Shown piece after piece: positions 53,343 through 62,813 of a stretch of 64,000 bases of DNA. Under the pieces are notes generated by a model. The model worked only from the letters and a program-made list of their open reading frames with translations, made no database searches and was not told the DNA's origin. Each line of letters starts with the position of its first letter. Within the stretch, counting starts at the first letter, position 1. Position numbers and translations under genes: made by a program. The stretch spans positions 162,670 to 226,669 of the forward strand of contig NZ_FUYS01000007.1 of the NCBI RefSeq assembly GCF_900168055.1, written 5' to 3'. The stretch is from Parapedobacter luteus (lineage in GTDB: Bacteria; Bacteroidota; Bacteroidia; Sphingobacteriales; Sphingobacteriaceae).

Positions 53343-55367
53343 ATGAAAAACAATATGATAATCAGTATGTTAAGAAGATTGATGGTCGCCTTTACGCTTG
53401 GCGTCCTGACAACGTCAACCGTCGTTGCCAAGGAAAATCTCCTGCGTGATACCATGCAGGAGAAGTATCGTCCTCAATATCACTTCAGCCCCAAAAATGG
53501 GTGGATTGGGGATCCTGATGGGCTGGTATTCACTAAGGGACTTTTCCACCTATATTGGTGGGGGCATGCCGTCTCTCCCGATTTAGTACATTGGCAGGAA
53601 CTACCTTACCCCATGAAAGGGGGAGACGGCACTTTTTCCTATTTTAGCGGGTCGGTAGTAGTAGACAAGCACAATACGGGTGGATTCGGTGAAAACAGTA
53701 TGCTTGCTTTCTATACCAAGCATTTTCCAGGTGATTCCCTTCCGGAAACACAAGCTGTTTCCATTAGCCGCGACGGAGGGCTAAGTTACCATTATTACGA
53801 AAACAACCCGGTTTTGGATATCGGGAAAATATTTTTTAGAGATCCACAAGTATTTTGGCACACCCCTGATCAGCGGTGGAAAATGGTTGTTTCATTACCC
53901 GACGTACAGGAAATACACATCTACGAATCCGATGATTTGAAGCAGTGGCGTTTTTGCAGTGCATTCGGCGGTTTGGGAGCCCAAAATTCTTTTTGGGAGT
54001 GTCCTGATCTTTTCGAAATACCGGTATTGGGTGAAAGTGGTCACAAAAAATGGGTGATGCTTATCGGTCGGGGCCCGAATAGGGTACAATATTTTGTGGG
54101 GGACTTCGATGGACAAACTTTTACTCCAGATAGCCTAATAGTAAACTACCTTCAGCACGGTAGTGGGCTTCAAGGTGTCCTTTACGATGATTTTGAGAAA
54201 GGAATATCAGCGAAATGGAAAGCTAGCGATCGCGCTTTTCAAAGTCGGTCATCTCCTGTAGCTGCTACGGATTTTCTCGGTGAAAAGTATCTAGGCGACT
54301 TGTCGAACGGGTTGGCTACCGGATACGTCACCTCCGAGCCTTTTACCATCAGTCATGGGGCCATCAACTTTCTGATCGCCGGCGGGAGGCGCGTCGACTC
54401 GCTCTCAGTCAATTTAATTGTCGATGATCAGGTAGTTCGATCAACGACGGGCGACAATACTAGCGTCTTTAAATGGAATGGCTGGGATGTACGCGACCTT
54501 GCGGGTAAAGTGGGCCATATTGAAGTTGTTGACCTTGTGAATGATACCAGTCATGCTGCTATAGCAATAGATCATGTCCTTTTTTCAGACCAATTGATGA
54601 GTCATCAATTGGAACACGCGCTTTGGCTGGATTATGGCAATGATTACTATGCCACCCGCATATGGAGAAATTATGATGACCCACAACGATTCGGAGATAC
54701 GGTGTTCGCTATCGGTTGGATGGGCAACTGGGAGTATGCCCGAAAAGCGCCATCCTCTTGGGGGCGCGGTTTTCAATCAATTCCGCGCACTATGGCGTTA
54801 AAGCGATATCCTACGGGATACCGTATAGTACAACGGCCAATCAACCAACTTAAACAACTGCGGCAGGCAGTACATCGGACGAACAACGTAATTGTAGAAG
54901 GGGTAAAGCCTCTTGAAGTATTCCAGCCAACGCGCAACACGTATGAAATGGAAGTCGAGTTTAGGCCGGGATCTGCCGCGAAATTTGGTTTCAATCTGCT
55001 TGTTGGTGATGGACGCAAGTTGGTGTTGACGTATGATCCGAAGCTTTCAATGATGTGTCTGGATCGCACCAACTGCACTGACTTCATTAGCGACCAACAG
55101 TTTACGAAGGCGTTTGCCAAGACGATGTATGCGCCGGTAGACTTACTGAATAACACCCTCAAGTTGCATATTTTTGTAGACCAAGCATCGGTTGAAATAT
55201 TTACCAATGATGGCGAGGTTGTGTTTAGCGCAGTCACCTATCCGGGGGAGAACCAAACGGGTATCGAGCTATTTGCAGAAGGGGGAAGCGCGGAGATAGT
55301 GTCGCTGACCGCTTGGGAAATGAAATCGATTTGGGGTGAACCACAAGCATACGTTGACCTTCAATGA
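53343..55367 (+). CDS. GH32 fructanase with an inserted beta-sandwich-like domain
   Basis: A 674-residue exported GH32 enzyme. The catalytic residues are present: Asp57 in GWIGDPDG (usual form WMNDPNG), Asp167 in FFRDPQ and Glu219 in FWECPDL. Between FVGDFDGQTFTPDS (about 265) and LWLDYGNDYYA (about 427), where the sister enzyme is continuous, about 155 extra residues occur (YDDFEKGISAKW to HVLFSDQ) with beta-rich character. The C-terminal GH32 beta-sandwich is at about 520-660. ATG 53343 precedes the signal peptide. It probably degrades levan or levan oligosaccharides. Confidence 0.88.
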   Translation: MKNNMIISMLRRLMVAFTLGVLTTSTVVAKENLLRDTMQEKYRPQYHFSPKNGWIGDPDGLVFTKGLFHLYWWGHAVSPDLVHWQELPYPMKGGDGTFSYFSGSVVVDKHNTGGFGENSMLAFYTKHFPGDSLPETQAVSISRDGGLSYHYYENNPVLDIGKIFFRDPQVFWHTPDQRWKMVVSLPDVQEIHIYESDDLKQWRFCSAFGGLGAQNSFWECPDLFEIPVLGESGHKKWVMLIGRGPNRVQYFVGDFDGQTFTPDSLIVNYLQHGSGLQGVLYDDFEKGISAKWKASDRAFQSRSSPVAATDFLGEKYLGDLSNGLATGYVTSEPFTISHGAINFLIAGGRRVDSLSVNLIVDDQVVRSTTGDNTSVFKWNGWDVRDLAGKVGHIEVVDLVNDTSHAAIAIDHVLFSDQLMSHQLEHALWLDYGNDYYATRIWRNYDDPQRFGDTVFAIGWMGNWEYARKAPSSWGRGFQSIPRTMALKRYPTGYRIVQRPINQLKQLRQAVHRTNNVIVEGVKPLEVFQPTRNTYEMEVEFRPGSAAKFGFNLLVGDGRKLVLTYDPKLSMMCLDRTNCTDFISDQQFTKAFAKTMYAPVDLLNNTLKLHIFVDQASVEIFTNDGEVVFSAVTYPGENQTGIELFAEGGSAEIVSLTAWEMKSIWGEPQAYVDLQ

Positions 55368-55438
55368 CGGATGGTAATGAAAAAAATGGTAATTATGGAA
55401 CTGAATGATGTGAAAATTTCCCATATAACACAAGAACA

Positions 55439-56959
55439 ATGAAAAATATACGAGCAGTAACCGGCATTTTTATCGCCATGGCTTTGGGCTGTACAGAAGG
55501 ACAACAACGAAATAACGCGCCCGAAACGGCGTTGGAGCAACACCGTCTAAACTACCATTTCTCACCGAAGACAAGCTGGATGAATGATCCCAATGGTATG
55601 GTATACCATAATGGTACGTACCATTTGTTCTTCCAACATAATCCTGATAGCAATGTATGGGGCCCCATGCATTGGGGGCATGCCACCAGCACAGACCTGG
55701 TTCATTGGGAAGAGCAATCGATCGGGTTATATCCGGATAGTTTAGGTACCATCTTCTCAGGAAGTGCGGTCGTCGATAAAGACAATACGGCGGGATTTGG
55801 CGAAAACGCATTAGTGGCAATATTTACCCACCACAATCACGCCATAGAGGATGCGCGGACCGGTTTGCACCAATACCAAAGCATCGCATATAGTACGGAC
55901 GAGGGTACAACATGGACAAAATACGAAGGTAATCCGGTATTACCCAATCCGGGCATATGGGATTTCAGAGATCCGAAAGTCATGTGGCATGAAGCAACTG
56001 GCAGATGGATAATGACCCTCGCTACCAAACAAACCGTTACCTTTTATTCCTCGCCAAACCTGAAAGTATGGACCCAGCTAAGCGAATTTGGCGACGGCGT
56101 CGGCGCACATGGGGGAGTTTGGGAATGTCCTGATCTTATTAGTTTTGACCACGACGGCAAAGAAGTATGGGTATTACTCGTTAGTATTAACCCCGGCGGG
56201 CCGAATGGAGGTTCTGCCACCCAGTATTTTGTAGGTGACTTTGACGGTACGACGTTCACACCTTATGAAACCGAGGCCAAATGGTTGGACTATGGCAGAG
56301 ACAACTACGCCGGCGTAACTTGGTCAAATATCGACGACCGACGGGTGTTCATTGGCTGGATGAATAATTGGGATTACGCTAATGTCGTACCTACAGGCAA
56401 CTGGCGAGGAGCAGCAACGATTGCGCGTGACCTAGACGTCACATCAATCAATGGCAAATGGTATGTAACCTCAAAACCAGTTCCTGAGTTGGAAAACATC
56501 ACGGAGTTAATCCATGAATTGCAGGAGCAGACCGCAGATGAAACATCCATCAAGCGTGTGGCTGGCGAAGTACCAAGCACCTATCGTCTCGATTTCATGG
56601 CCAAGGCGGATAAAGACTTCACTGTGAAGCTGAGAAACGATGCAAATGAGTGGGTGGATATCGGCTACGATGCTGTGGCAAAACAATTTTTCATTGATCG
56701 CCGCCAATCGGGTAACACCTCATTCAAGGATAATTTTGCCAGCCGGGATGTTGCACCGCGTATCGGTACGGATGGTAGTATTCGGATGTCAGTGTTCGTG
56801 GATGTAGCTTCCTTGGAACTGTTTGCGGATGATGGGCTGACCGTGATGACCGAAGTGTTCTTTCCGACGACTGTATATAACGACATTATATTGCAAGGGG
56901 GGGATGGACAGGCTTTTGGCGATATCAAAATCAGCCGAATTGCATCGATATGGAAATAG
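55439..56959 (+). CDS. GH32 fructanase/invertase, lipoprotein
   Basis: A 506-residue enzyme with lipobox MALGC and fully canonical GH32 motifs: WMNDPNG (Asp50), FRDPK (Asp178) and WECPDL (Glu229). The beta-propeller is followed by a beta-sandwich domain (about 370-500). The lipid anchor fits surface or periplasmic cleavage of fructans or sucrose. It directly follows the first GH32 gene (about 70 bases), in the same operon. Confidence 0.92.
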   Translation: MKNIRAVTGIFIAMALGCTEGQQRNNAPETALEQHRLNYHFSPKTSWMNDPNGMVYHNGTYHLFFQHNPDSNVWGPMHWGHATSTDLVHWEEQSIGLYPDSLGTIFSGSAVVDKDNTAGFGENALVAIFTHHNHAIEDARTGLHQYQSIAYSTDEGTTWTKYEGNPVLPNPGIWDFRDPKVMWHEATGRWIMTLATKQTVTFYSSPNLKVWTQLSEFGDGVGAHGGVWECPDLISFDHDGKEVWVLLVSINPGGPNGGSATQYFVGDFDGTTFTPYETEAKWLDYGRDNYAGVTWSNIDDRRVFIGWMNNWDYANVVPTGNWRGAATIARDLDVTSINGKWYVTSKPVPELENITELIHELQEQTADETSIKRVAGEVPSTYRLDFMAKADKDFTVKLRNDANEWVDIGYDAVAKQFFIDRRQSGNTSFKDNFASRDVAPRIGTDGSIRMSVFVDVASLELFADDGLTVMTEVFFPTTVYNDIILQGGDGQAFGDIKISRIASIWK

Positions 56960-57024
56960 CCGTTCTTACTTTTATATTATAGAACCAATTGCACCGACTT
57001 TAGTACTCTTTAAATCAATCGATC

Positions 57025-58188
57025 ATGCACTTTCACTATTTGCTTCCGTTACTCTCACTTTTAGGTAATCCGCAACAGGAACCGCTTTTCCAGGACCAGG
57101 TCATCGATGACCAAGTGTCCATTGGCTATGGCATAGCCATCGGGGATGTGGATGGCGATGGTAAACCGGATATCCTGCTGGCGGACAAGAAACAGTTTGT
57201 ATGGTATCGCAATGGCGATTGGGAGAAATTCGTGATGATTGAAAACCTCACCGAGTATGACAATGTTTGTATTGCCGCCCGGGACATCGATGGCGATGGA
57301 AAAGTGGAAGTAGCCGTTGGCGCTCAATGGAACCCAGGGGAGACATCCGATACAGCAAAGTCAGGTGCCGTGCATTACCTGATTCGCCCCGACGACCCTA
57401 CCCAACTATGGACGCCGGTAAAACTTCATCACGAGCCTACTGTGCACCGCATGCGGTGGGCCAAGGCCGCTGAAGGCAAGTACCACCTCATTGTATTGCC
57501 GCTCCATGGGAGGGGCAATAAAGACGGTGAAGGCGCAGGTGTAAACGTGATTGCCTATGAAAAACCAGAAGACCCACGGCAGGAATGGCAGCATTGGATC
57601 ATCGACAATTCCATGCACCTGACGCACAACCTTGACGTACATGTCGGCGAAGGGGAGGAATATATCTATATCGGTGGCAAAGAAGGTGTGAAAGCGTTTT
57701 CCTATTCAGGAAACAGATGGCAAGGCAGTTGGCTAATCAAGGGACAGGCGTTCAGCGAACTGCGGGTGGGCCGTATGGAAAAGGGAGAGCCAGTTTTGGC
57801 TTCGATCGGACCGTTGCATGGTAACGTGGTCACCGCCTATGTGCCTCGACCTGCTATGCCAAAGCTGAACCATGCTAATCGGGTGATTGTAGACGAAGAG
57901 CTCCGCGAGGGCCACGGACTAGCGATGGCCGATTTCGTTGGTGCAGGGCACGATCAGATTGTGGCTGGCTGGCGTAACATCAATGCCGCCGGCCACATCG
58001 GAATAAAGATATATATCCCTTCTAATCCACTATGGGAAACGTGGGAGACAAGGACAATCGATATCGGAGGTATGGCTTGTGAAGACCTCGCGGTGGCCGA
58101 TTTAAACGGCGATGGCAAACCAGATATTGTCGCCTCCGGCCGATCCACCCACAACCTGAAAATCTATTGGAACCGTACAGATAAATAG
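57025..58188 (+). CDS. FG-GAP/VCBS repeat protein
   Basis: A 387-residue protein with a weak signal peptide and several calcium-type repeats: IAIGDVDGDGKPDILLAD, IAARDIDGDGKVEVAVG and LAVADLNGDGKPDIVASG. The repeats suggest a seven-bladed propeller; no active-site residues are obvious. It ends the fructan operon and could bind glycan or act as a lyase-like enzyme of unknown specificity. Confidence 0.75.
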   Translation: MHFHYLLPLLSLLGNPQQEPLFQDQVIDDQVSIGYGIAIGDVDGDGKPDILLADKKQFVWYRNGDWEKFVMIENLTEYDNVCIAARDIDGDGKVEVAVGAQWNPGETSDTAKSGAVHYLIRPDDPTQLWTPVKLHHEPTVHRMRWAKAAEGKYHLIVLPLHGRGNKDGEGAGVNVIAYEKPEDPRQEWQHWIIDNSMHLTHNLDVHVGEGEEYIYIGGKEGVKAFSYSGNRWQGSWLIKGQAFSELRVGRMEKGEPVLASIGPLHGNVVTAYVPRPAMPKLNHANRVIVDEELREGHGLAMADFVGAGHDQIVAGWRNINAAGHIGIKIYIPSNPLWETWETRTIDIGGMACEDLAVADLNGDGKPDIVASGRSTHNLKIYWNRTDK

Positions 58189-58215
58189 TCCCCTCTGCCT
58201 TTTTTTCGGCCAACC

Positions 58216-58239
58216 GGTTAAAGTTTTTCCCCTTTAACC
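58216..58239. terminator. Stem-loop between the convergent fructan operon and the chimera
   Basis: GGTTAAAG pairs with CTTTAACC around an eight-base T/C loop, 28 bases after the FG-GAP stop. There is no long T-run after it, so termination strength is unclear. Confidence 0.5.
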
Positions 58240-58275
58240 AGGTCAACCGAGCGGCTGTTCACCTATTATTCCAGG

Positions 58276-59370
58276 CTAATTCATTCCTTTCAGCAATGTC
58301 GTTATCCCGCCATCCACCAAAATATCCGTTCCCGAAATAAAGCCGGCCGCCGGACTGATCAGGAACTCCACGGTGTTTGCGATGTCTTCGGGAGTGCCTA
58401 TCCGGCCAACAGGTGTATTTTGGATCATGAACGCCATTTGCTTGGACGTTTCCTGTTCCTTTTTGCTCATTGGCGTACTGATGACTCCCGGGCTGATGGA
58501 CACGATACGGGCTCCTTTCCTGCCCCAGCGGGCAGCGGACGAAGCGACCTGTAACCGGTTGGCCCGTTTGGACAATACATAGGCCTCGCCGGATTCCCGG
58601 ATATGCCAGTTTCCGACCTGTTCCCTGAGCGCATCGGCGGATAAGGTGGCCACGGCCGATGTTTCTTCTTCCGTCAGCGCCCGGCCCAGGTATCCGGAAT
58701 TGCTGGAAATGAAAATACCTAACTGGTGGAAAAAGATGAATGTGAGAAATGCCAGCCCCGCAATGATGACATAGCCCAGCAGGGTCTTGTTGGCGGCCAG
58801 TATGGCGCCCAGCTGCACCTGTCCGAAATTGCCCACCTGGCTGTACGTGTTCATGATTGCGGCGTCGAAGTAAAAGGCGAGGTTATTGACACTTTGCCAT
58901 TGCAGGGCATACTGCACCCAGCTGAACAGCGCGCTGAAAAATGCCGTAGCGATAAAACTGCGGAACACCATGACCGACCCCACCGATGTGAGCATATCAT
59001 TCTGGGGTATACCGTTCAGTCCATAAAGCCAGATTGCGATAAACAACGAGCACATTCCATAGCCATTCAGCAGCTGCGGCAGCAGAAACCAGTCGATGCT
59101 AAGGTCCGGCACCATCATGAAGTACAGGATCACGTAGTTCAATACATAGGCGGCAAACCCCGAAAAGATGTACATCTTGATCGGCAGTTTATGCTTGGTC
59201 CAGTGGAAACCGACAAATCCCGCGATGACCATGCCTGGCATCGTCATCAGGCTGAGTGAAGCATTGATTTTCCAGTTATAGCCGAGGATGGCGTTTGTAT
59301 AGATGGACTGGATGGAACCGGTGCCCATGAACATCCCAAGTCCGACAAGCAGGAACACCCTGATGCGCAA
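58276..59370 (-). pseudogene. In-frame chimera of MFS permease and SDR oxidoreductase fragments
   Basis: A 364-residue open frame with TTG as its only start, beginning two bases inside the der repeat. Residues 1 to about 215 are the latter part of an MFS permease, with six or so membrane helices (FLLVGLGMFMGTGSIQ through LGYVIIAGLAFLTFIFFHQL). From about 217 onward it is the C-terminal part of a short-chain dehydrogenase: SSNSGYLGRALTEEE, GEAYVLSKRAN with Tyr and Lys, ISPGVISTPMS and ISGTDILVDGG. The permease lacks its N-terminal half and the SDR lacks its cofactor motif, so neither half should work. Deletion across two neighbouring genes best explains it. Confidence 0.75.
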
Positions 59371-59460
59371 AGAGCCTTACAAGCGCTTCGTCGAAAATAA
59401 GCTGCGGGAACATTTCGATTTTGAAGGCGTTCCCGTACAGGTGTATTTCCGGCAGAAATA
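59368..59460. repeat. Right copy of the 93-bp direct repeat (3' end of der)
   Basis: Repeats 42201-42293 with one synonymous change. It ends at TAG (59459-59461) in the der frame and abuts the two-component gene 20 bases later. It cannot be part of a working gene; it marks the right border of the fructan island. Confidence 0.9.
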
Positions 59461-59479
59461 GCGGAAAGCCCGCCCTGCT

Positions 59480-61438
59480 TTATAGCGGCACCAACGGGAT
59501 GGATACCGTTATTTCAGTCCCGTTCGTATCCGATTGAATGGTGACTTCGCCGTTCAGGTAATTGGCTCGGCGGCGGATGGACAGCAGGCCCATCGTTGAT
59601 TTTTCATTATCGGGTTTCTTTTGCCCCAATCCCTTCCCGTCGTCACTGATGAACAGCACGAGATTATCCATTTCTTCGTAAATCAAGATGCCCACTTGTT
59701 TAGCCCGTGCATGCTTGATGATATTGGTGATAGCCTCTTGGATGATGCGGAGTAAGGCAATCCGGGTATCGGCATTGACGCGCAGCAGTGAGTGATCGTC
59801 TATTTGAATGTTTTTTTGATAGCGACTATCAGGCAGGGCACGTTCAGTAAGCAACCTGATCCGCTGCTCAAAAGACTGCTCTTCCTGATCGTTGGCGGCA
59901 TTGAACCATTCATGGCTTTTGTTTCTGGCTGTTTCATAAGCTGTCGTCACCGTTGTTTGCAGCGTACCCAACTTATGTTTTAAGAACGCATCATCGGTAT
60001 CCATGGATAGCAGTTCCAACTGATGGCGGATGCTGGCAATGGACGAGGAAAGGCCATCGTGTAGATCCTGTCCGAGCCGCTGCTGTTCTTCCCTTACTGC
60101 CTGGTGCTTCGCCTCCTCCATGGCGATGATCTGCATATCGGCCGCATTGTTGAGGGCTTCCACCTGCTCTTTCGCTTTCCGGCTTTGACGTAGCATCGTC
60201 AAATAAATGGCCAAAATGATAATGATAGCTACAAATGAGATGATCAACAGCCAAGTGGTCCGCTGCTGTTTTACACTTTCCGCTTTTTGCAGGGCAATTC
60301 CGCTGTGCTCAGCTTGGGTATATGCATAAAGTAAATTACTTGATTCGGCCATGACATCTGCTTGTACATCCCGTTCAAGCTGCAAGGCATCGGCAAGCGA
60401 TAGGTAGGCTTCACGGTAATTACCCTCCAAGGTCCACAGCTTACCTTTGAACTCAGCAATGTCGGCTCGTTGACTATCTCCGAAAGCAGTTGACGACTCG
60501 TATTTCTCGATGTAAGCACGGAGGCTGTCCTGATTTTGGAGGTTGATGTAGTTTTCTATGCGTAACCGGTTCAGGTTGACATCAATGAAACTCGTCGCCT
60601 GATCTTTATACGTGGTTTTCAGGCCTTCAAGATCGTTCAATAGGCTGTTTGCATCGTCATATCTTTGCTCAAAGTTGGCTACTGAAAGCGCAATGTCAAT
60701 CATCAGCATGTCATTATACAGCATTTGGCTCCGGGAGAGCAACTCTTTACGCCGCAGGGTGGAGCCGATCCGATTTGCCAAGTCGGCTGTCTGATACACC
60801 GATGCCGTATCTTTCAGCCGGATGTAGCCCATTAGCACGGGAGACAAGATATATAGGGCATTCAATCCAACGGAGTGATCGATTTGATCCGTTTGTAAGC
60901 GATCCGGCAATCCTGTCAGATAGCTTCTTTCCCCTTCAAAAATTTCTATGACTTCACGATATAGTCTTAGCTCTTGGTAGATTTTGCTTTTTTGTAGTTG
61001 TTCCACCAATGGATGCTCCTCACCGTATCTTTTATATTCCTCAGAGACTTTTTCTGCATAATAGATGGATGCCCCCCTTTTTTTGAACATGCGCGCGTTG
61101 TTGAAAAAAAGGAAGAAGTAGCTGACGCGTGCACGACCGTATTGAGCCTTGCTCCATGCGATTTTTTCATACAGGGCGAGCAGATCCACCAGCTCTTTGG
61201 TTTCAAAATGCTTCCCCTCAGCCAACAGTTGATGGGTCAGTGAATCGGCTTTAACAAAATACTGTTCTGCAGTAATCCGGTTTGAATGGTAGGCTTGAGC
61301 CAAGTTGTCGAATTCTTCCCGGGCACGGGTGGGAGATTGACCGAGGGCAAGGGTGAACTGGCAGATCGTCATGAACAGGATCAAGATGACAGCGGAATGG
61401 CATTCCTTGGCTGGTTGATGGCGGTTTAAATTCATCAT
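59480..61438 (-). CDS. NarL-type sensor histidine kinase with helical periplasmic sensor
   Basis: A 652-residue kinase. A signal-like N terminus is followed by a helical, TPR-like extracytoplasmic region (about 35-390), one membrane helix (WLLIISFVAIIIILAIYLTML), a coiled linker, the HisKA_3 domain with His460 in GQDLHDGLSSS and a HATPase domain (EAITNIIKHARA; ISDDGKGLG). It pairs with the response regulator upstream (47-base gap, same strand). The signal it senses is unknown. Confidence 0.85.
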   Translation of the reverse strand: MMNLNRHQPAKECHSAVILILFMTICQFTLALGQSPTRAREEFDNLAQAYHSNRITAEQYFVKADSLTHQLLAEGKHFETKELVDLLALYEKIAWSKAQYGRARVSYFFLFFNNARMFKKRGASIYYAEKVSEEYKRYGEEHPLVEQLQKSKIYQELRLYREVIEIFEGERSYLTGLPDRLQTDQIDHSVGLNALYILSPVLMGYIRLKDTASVYQTADLANRIGSTLRRKELLSRSQMLYNDMLMIDIALSVANFEQRYDDANSLLNDLEGLKTTYKDQATSFIDVNLNRLRIENYINLQNQDSLRAYIEKYESSTAFGDSQRADIAEFKGKLWTLEGNYREAYLSLADALQLERDVQADVMAESSNLLYAYTQAEHSGIALQKAESVKQQRTTWLLIISFVAIIIILAIYLTMLRQSRKAKEQVEALNNAADMQIIAMEEAKHQAVREEQQRLGQDLHDGLSSSIASIRHQLELLSMDTDDAFLKHKLGTLQTTVTTAYETARNKSHEWFNAANDQEEQSFEQRIRLLTERALPDSRYQKNIQIDDHSLLRVNADTRIALLRIIQEAITNIIKHARAKQVGILIYEEMDNLVLFISDDGKGLGQKKPDNEKSTMGLLSIRRRANYLNGEVTIQSDTNGTEITVSIPLVPL

Positions 61439-61485
61439 GTATTGTCGAAATAAGTTTTGTAGACAACGAAGGTAACAAATCCCGG

Positions 61486-62118
61486 TTAAATCAATTCCCT
61501 ATTTCGCGCATAAGCCAATAATTCCGTAATAGAGTTTACATTAGCTTTGGCCATCATCTTGCGGCGGTGGGCCACAATGGTGTGTTTGCTCAGGTGCGTC
61601 TGATCAGCGGTTTGGGCGATCGATAATCCTTGCGCAAAATACTGCAAAATTTCCAATTCCCGTGCAGTAAATGGTAATGGGTTGGTCGAGTTTTTAGTAG
61701 CGAGAAATTCCTGGATTACTGGGCAAATATATTGTTCGCCCCGGCCAACCACGGACAGGCATTCGAGTATCGTGCTGAACCCGGATACTTTGCTGATAAA
61801 GCCGTCCGGACGATAGGCAATGATATTGGTTACGGTAACGGGGTTGACCACGGCGCTGATTACGATGACCGTTGTATGCCGGTTCAGCCGTCTGCATTCA
61901 TTGATGAGCGGCAGCGCATTTTTGTCTTTCAGGTAGTAATCCAAAAAAAGGCAAATAGGTGCCGGGGAGTTTTTGACCAGGAACCGGGTAAATTCTTTTT
62001 CATGGGTAAAGGTGTGTACAGCTTGAAAAAGCTCCAACCGCTCGATCAAGGCTGAGAAGGAATCGGCAAATAAACTGTGATCATCAAAGATGATGGCGAT
62101 GGTGTTCTTTCTTTCCAT
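61486..62118 (-). CDS. LuxR/NarL-family response regulator
   Basis: A 210-residue regulator with a receiver domain (phosphoacceptor Asp near 59 in CLFLDYYLKDKN) and a C-terminal LuxR HTH (TARELEILQYFAQGLSIAQTA, SKHTIVAHRRKM, in pieces). It precedes its kinase in one operon. A minus-strand TACATTTG at 62143-62136 could be the minus-7 element, 18 bases before the ATG. Confidence 0.88.
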   Translation of the reverse strand: MERKNTIAIIFDDHSLFADSFSALIERLELFQAVHTFTHEKEFTRFLVKNSPAPICLFLDYYLKDKNALPLINECRRLNRHTTVIVISAVVNPVTVTNIIAYRPDGFISKVSGFSTILECLSVVGRGEQYICPVIQEFLATKNSTNPLPFTARELEILQYFAQGLSIAQTADQTHLSKHTIVAHRRKMMAKANVNSITELLAYARNRELI

Positions 62119-62460
62119 AAGTCAGTGCAATGAAGCAAATGTATGGGATTGATCCATCAAAAGGATAAGTGATAGCCAATACGGATCATCAATGGCTAAT
62201 ATATGTTATAGTTGCGATATACAATAGCATGTTTTTGTTATTTGCTGATTAAGTCCATTCAGGATGGAAAAAATATCCTTTTGTTTGCACACGATTTGCC
62301 TGTGAACGTCTGTTTTGTGTGATAATACCCAATGTATTTTATGGTCTCGTGATATGTGTATCGGCTGTTGCCGTAGGCTCTTTTCACAAATTAAGGATGG
62401 GACAGGTTTTTTTGCAAACGGCCTACAAGGTACTCACGATAGTAATAAAAATTGAATGAG
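62119..62460. other. Intergenic region between response regulator and small gene
   Basis: 342 AT-rich bases. Apart from a possible minus-strand TACATTTG (62143-62136), no promoter matching consensus, RNA gene or coding frame was found. Confidence 0.5.
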
Positions 62461-62658
62461 ATGAAACAGATAACAGGCAACAAGCCGGAAAATGGAAATC
62501 GCGAATTGATCCGCCAGCTGGACATCGGCGTTGTGATCGATTATTTTGGATGTACGGAGCTGTTAGACAATATCGGCTTCGCTGCGATAGCAGATTACCT
62601 GAAAGGTTGTGAGAAAGATAGGTTATACGAAGGGGCTGATGGCAGTACAGCCCCGTAG
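62461..62658 (+). CDS. Small hypothetical protein
   Basis: A 65-residue frame starting at ATG 62461. It has NRELIRQLDIGVVIDYFGCTELLDNIGFAAIADYL in pieces, an amphipathic helical pattern suggesting a folded small protein. It sits between the two-component pair and the surface protein. No family is recognised; it could regulate or chaperone the adhesin, or be unrelated. Confidence 0.45.
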   Translation: MKQITGNKPENGNRELIRQLDIGVVIDYFGCTELLDNIGFAAIADYLKGCEKDRLYEGADGSTAP

Positions 62659-62813
62659 CTAGTCGTGCCAGCATCTACCAAAGCAAACTTTTTCTATACC
62701 GAACATTTTTCTGTGGAAATAAACATGATTTCATTGGATAATGTGAGAACCGACTGAATATCGACTGAATCTATTAACACCAGGAATCGAATAGCTCAAG
62801 CTTATCATAAGAT

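Noticed and set aside
42295..59367. Integrative and conjugative element or prophage
   Set aside because: No integrase, relaxase, tra or phage structural gene lies between the repeats; only sugar-utilisation genes and broken border genes.
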